64,000 nt of DNA from Alphaproteobacteria bacterium. GTDB lineage: Bacteria > Pseudomonadota > Alphaproteobacteria > TMED109. Of the stretch, positions 61,298 to 64,000 are shown piece by piece. A program made the position numbers and the translations under genes. The stretch spans positions 1 through 64,000 of the forward strand of contig JAJDZX010000124.1 of NCBI GenBank assembly GCA_022824395.1, read 5' to 3'. The notes beneath the pieces were generated by a model. It saw only the letters and a program-made list of their open reading frames with translations, did not search any database and was not told where the DNA came from. Every line of letters begins with the position of its first letter. The first letter of the stretch is position 1.

Positions 61298-64000
61298 ATG
61301 CCCCTTAGCTCCCGCTCGGTTGCCGTCGGCGCGGCCGTCGCAATCGCATTGGTCGTTCTTGGAATGTCGGCGCTGTACGACATGGCCAGGGAAGACGCAC
61401 GGGCCCGGGTCGCGGCCCTGATTGCGGAACAGCAGGTTGGGCAAGCGCAAGAACAAGCAGGCGAATCTGCTGATCCATTGAATGCGGGCAGCTCCGATGA
61501 TGCTGCCAGCGAAACCATCGTGTCCGACCGAGAAGTTGCACCGGCGCCGATGCAGGCAGAGGGCGAGCAGGACCGCGTGGACGGCCAGGCGGCGGCCGGT
61601 GCAGACGTCGAGGCAACTCCGCCGTCTCCCGCGGGCGAAGAAGCCGCCGGAGGCAAGGCACCGGCGGAATTGGCCGCCCAGGACGAGAGTCCCGAAGAGA
61701 CCTCGCCAGCTGCGACGGCAGAAGAAGAACCCGTTTCCGAGCTAGGCGCGGCTGACGGCGCGCCGAGCGAAGAGGAAGTGGTCGGCCCGGCTGGGGTCCA
61801 GGCCGATGCCCTGCAGGCTGAGTCTCCTGCACCGCGAGGTAGTGCGGTCGAGGCGGTCACCCCGCTGGAGGAAGTGGCAGTACCGCCGAGCGGCCAGGAG
61901 ACACCGAGCCTGCCGGCGGCAGCTGATTCCGATGACGCCGGGGCGGAGGCGGATCCTGCGGTTTCGGTCGCCTCGGACGTCGAGGACCCCCCGGCATCGG
62001 CAGGACAGGACGTCGAAGAGCCCGCGCCGGCTGTGGCAAGTTCCACCGGGTCTGCCGAGGATTCGGCGGTGCCATCGACCATGGTCGAATCCGATGATGC
62101 CGGAGATGCGGACACGTCGGCAGCGCCGGCTTCTGCGGAGGAGGAGGCTCCCGCGCCGCTGGCGGAGGAGGTCGACGAAGCCATGCCGGTGGTGGCTCCG
62201 CCGTCCGTGCCCGTGGAGGACCCGGCGGCGCTGACGATGACCGAGTCCGAGGAACCTGCCGGAGACGCGGATGCGCCGGCAGCGGCGGCTCCTGCGGAGG
62301 AGGAGGCCCCCGCGCCGTTGGCGGAGGAGGTCGACGAAGCCATGCCGGTGGTGGCTCCGCCGTCCGTGCCCGTGGAGGACCCGGCGGCGCCGACGACGAT
62401 GGCCGAGTCCGGGGATCCCGCCGGAGACGCGGATGCGTCGGCAGCGCCGGCTCCTGCGGAGGAGGAGACCCCCGTGCCGTTGGCGGAAGAGGTCGACGAA
62501 GCCATGCCGGTGGTGGCTCCGCCGTCCGTGCCCGTGGAGGACCCGGCGGCGCCGACGACGATGGCCGAGTCCGGGGATCCTGCCGGAAACGCGGACACGT
62601 CGGCAGCGCCGGCTCCCGCGGAGGAGGAGGCCCCCGCGCCGTTGGCGGAGGAGGTCGACGAAGTCATGCCGGTAGTGGCTCCGCTGTCCGTACCCGCGGA
62701 TCCTGTATCTCCTTCGGCGCCGGTCGGCTCCGAGGAAGTCGCCGGAGATACGGATACGGTGGCAGCACCCGCATCTGCAGCGGAGGAGGCCCCCGCGGCG
62801 GTCGCGGAGGAAGCTGACGAGTCCGCGCCGGCGGAGCCGGCCCTGTCTGTGCCCGCAGCGGATCCAGCGCCGCCGACTGTGACGTCCGAAACCGAAACCC
62901 TCATGCCGCCAGCGGAAGCTGCGCCCGCCTCGACTGCCGAGTTGCAAGCCGCCGATGCGGCCGCTGCAGGGTCGGACGATGCCGCTGACACGCCGGTCGG
63001 GGAGGCCGTCCTCCCGGAGCCGGCGGACTCGCCGACGTCCCGGCCCGTGGTGGCCGACCAGGAGGATTCTCCCGTGCGGGCGGAGCCAGTGGCTACGTCG
63101 GACCCGTCCGAGCCAGCCCCCCCGGCGGGTGCTGACACCGACGGTGTCACCGAGAGCCAGCGCGGAGCGCCCGCGGGTGATCCGGATGAGCCAGTCGTTG
63201 CGGAGGCGCCGGCTCCGGTCAGCGTGGAGAGCGCCCCCGGAGGCTCGGCTAACGAAACGGAATCCGTCGCTCCAGCGCCGGAGAACGGGCCGGTCGGGCA
63301 AACGGGCGCAGTCGACGACCCCGATGACGGTGTCGCTTCCGCGCCGGCGGACGCTCAGCAGGTGGCAGCGCTGCCGGACACGGTGGTCGATGATCCTGCC
63401 CCTGACCGTGTGCCCGCAACTGTTCCCGAGGAGACCCCGTCTCCTGATCCGGCCAGGCCCGTGGCGCCTGCCGATGTCGCGCAGTTTGACGTGGTCCAGG
63501 TGTCTCCCGACGGCACGGTTGTCGTCGCGGGCCGGACACGACCGGGTTCACGCGTTGAGCTCGTGATCGACGGTGAAGTCATCACGTCGGCAGACACCAA
63601 CCGCAACGGCGAATTCGTGTTCGTGCCGGACGTGCAGTTGCTCCCCGGCGTTCGGGAATTGTCGGTCGCAGTGCTGCCGCCGGATGCGCAGGACCGTCGG
63701 CTGGCGTCGCGCATCGTCGTGGTGCTCATACCGGACCGGGAGATGCTTGCAGCCCGCGCCACCGAGCCGGCAGAGAGCGTACCGAGCGAGGCACCGATCG
63801 CCCTGCTCGTCGACGAGCAGGGCGAGACGGTAGGGGTCATCCAGCCCAGTCCCGAGATGACCGATCCCGACACCGTGCTCTCACTGACCGCGGTGACGTT
63901 TGATCAGGAGGGCTATGCCTCGATCACCGGCGGGGGTGAAGCAGGGCTAAGGATCACCGTCTATCTGGAGAATGAGGCGATCGGCTCCGTGATCGTCGGC
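61298..64000 (+). CDS. Long repeat-rich envelope protein with Ig-like domains (runs off window)
   Basis: 901 codons open to the edge. One N-terminal membrane helix (SVAVGAAVAIALVVLGMSAL), then about 650 residues of Ala/Pro/Glu/Asp-rich, disordered-looking sequence with 53-54-residue tandem repeats, then beta-rich modules from about residue 725 (VVAGRTRPGSRVELVIDGEV; later TAVTFDQEGYASITGGG). The layout resembles alphaproteobacterial proteins that end in a LysM domain, but the end lies outside the window, so LysM is inferred. Probably a periplasm-spanning, peptidoglycan-associated protein. Confidence 0.68.
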   Translation, partial: MPLSSRSVAVGAAVAIALVVLGMSALYDMAREDARARVAALIAEQQVGQAQEQAGESADPLNAGSSDDAASETIVSDREVAPAPMQAEGEQDRVDGQAAAGADVEATPPSPAGEEAAGGKAPAELAAQDESPEETSPAATAEEEPVSELGAADGAPSEEEVVGPAGVQADALQAESPAPRGSAVEAVTPLEEVAVPPSGQETPSLPAAADSDDAGAEADPAVSVASDVEDPPASAGQDVEEPAPAVASSTGSAEDSAVPSTMVESDDAGDADTSAAPASAEEEAPAPLAEEVDEAMPVVAPPSVPVEDPAALTMTESEEPAGDADAPAAAAPAEEEAPAPLAEEVDEAMPVVAPPSVPVEDPAAPTTMAESGDPAGDADASAAPAPAEEETPVPLAEEVDEAMPVVAPPSVPVEDPAAPTTMAESGDPAGNADTSAAPAPAEEEAPAPLAEEVDEVMPVVAPLSVPADPVSPSAPVGSEEVAGDTDTVAAPASAAEEAPAAVAEEADESAPAEPALSVPAADPAPPTVTSETETLMPPAEAAPASTAELQAADAAAAGSDDAADTPVGEAVLPEPADSPTSRPVVADQEDSPVRAEPVATSDPSEPAPPAGADTDGVTESQRGAPAGDPDEPVVAEAPAPVSVESAPGGSANETESVAPAPENGPVGQTGAVDDPDDGVASAPADAQQVAALPDTVVDDPAPDRVPATVPEETPSPDPARPVAPADVAQFDVVQVSPDGTVVVAGRTRPGSRVELVIDGEVITSADTNRNGEFVFVPDVQLLPGVRELSVAVLPPDAQDRRLASRIVVVLIPDREMLAARATEPAESVPSEAPIALLVDEQGETVGVIQPSPEMTDPDTVLSLTAVTFDQEGYASITGGGEAGLRITVYLENEAIGSVIVG
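62139..62820 (+). repeat. 162-bp coding tandem repeats
   Basis: About four to five copies, with the GTCGACGA landmark at 62171, 62330, 62492 and 62654 (spacing 159, 162 and 162 nt); a fifth, diverged copy follows. Each encodes a 53-54-residue Pro/Glu-rich unit containing PLAEEVDEAMPVVAP. Near-identity between copies 2 and 3 indicates recent duplication. Confidence 0.85.

Noticed and set aside
60919-63301. Long minus-strand frames over the envelope protein gene (Ser/Ala/Gly-rich or Arg-rich)
   Set aside because: Shadows of the repetitive Ala/Glu/Pro coding sequence; the plus-strand frame has a membrane anchor and Ig-like modules.

Overview
The window reads as a GC-rich alphaproteobacterial chromosome (Rhodospirillales-like). 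Evidence: the yqeY-dnaG-rpoD operon; the class-typical run dcd-murA-DUF2948-hisG-hisD-UPF0262-infA-maf-yacG ending at tRNA-Phe; a short HisZ-dependent-type HisG; and GatCAB. Genus cannot be told from sequence alone. The physiology suggested is that of an aerobic C1/organic-acid oxidiser: a lanthanide-type methanol dehydrogenase set (XoxF/XoxJ/XoxG) and a two-subunit NAD-dependent formate dehydrogenase lie in the same window.

Layout. 0-0.5 kb: N-terminal part of a transposase. 0.8-5.1 kb: yqeY-dnaG-rpoD and a CAU tRNA. 5.1-8.4 kb: enoyl-CoA hydratase, HEAT-repeat and DUF1194 secreted proteins. 8.5-11.7 kb: xoxG, xoxJ, xoxF (minus strand) with an intrinsic terminator after xoxF. 11.9-18.4 kb: a tightly coupled minus-strand operon (methyltransferase, SDR, SoxC-like molybdenum enzyme, 1164-aa cytochrome c/polyferredoxin/NosR-like fusion). 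19.1-22.0 kb: SDR, quinone oxidoreductase, a hydratase gene broken by two in-frame TAA codons. 22.1-22.4 kb: a tRNA-Thr(GGU) gene interrupted in its anticodon loop by a 228-nt group I intron. 22.8-25.5 kb: porin, FMN-binding and PepSY membrane proteins behind Fur-like palindromes. 25.5-29.5 kb: a toxin-antitoxin pair and a polar amino-acid ABC importer. 29.8-37.9 kb: ABC exporter and the conserved alphaproteobacterial cluster ending at tRNA-Phe.

37.9-46.4 kb looks like an accessory island following tRNA-Phe. It holds cytochrome b561, a decayed TnpB, an intimin/invasin-type inverse autotransporter, a lipoprotein made of about 60 Gly-Asp repeats, an aspartyl/asparaginyl beta-hydroxylase-family protein, a membrane-anchored LuxR-type regulator, an unrecognised alpha/alpha-toroid-like protein, an IS630 remnant and a second PIN-domain toxin-antitoxin pair. 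46.6-64 kb: MscS channel, 2-keto-3-deoxy-L-arabonate dehydratase homologue, acyl-CoA-dehydrogenase-fold protein, formate dehydrogenase, ruvX, gatCAB, flavin reductase, GST, thpR, and the start of a long repeat-rich envelope protein that runs off the end.

Most notable: (1) the group I intron in tRNA-Thr(GGU), whose P3, P4 and P7 strands pair with compensatory changes relative to the Azoarcus tRNA-Ile intron; (2) the poly(Gly-Asp) lipoprotein next to an Asp/Asn-hydroxylase-family gene and an outer-membrane barrel, a candidate modified surface-protein system; (3) the cytochrome c-NapH-NosR-like fusion encoded directly after a SoxC-like enzyme.
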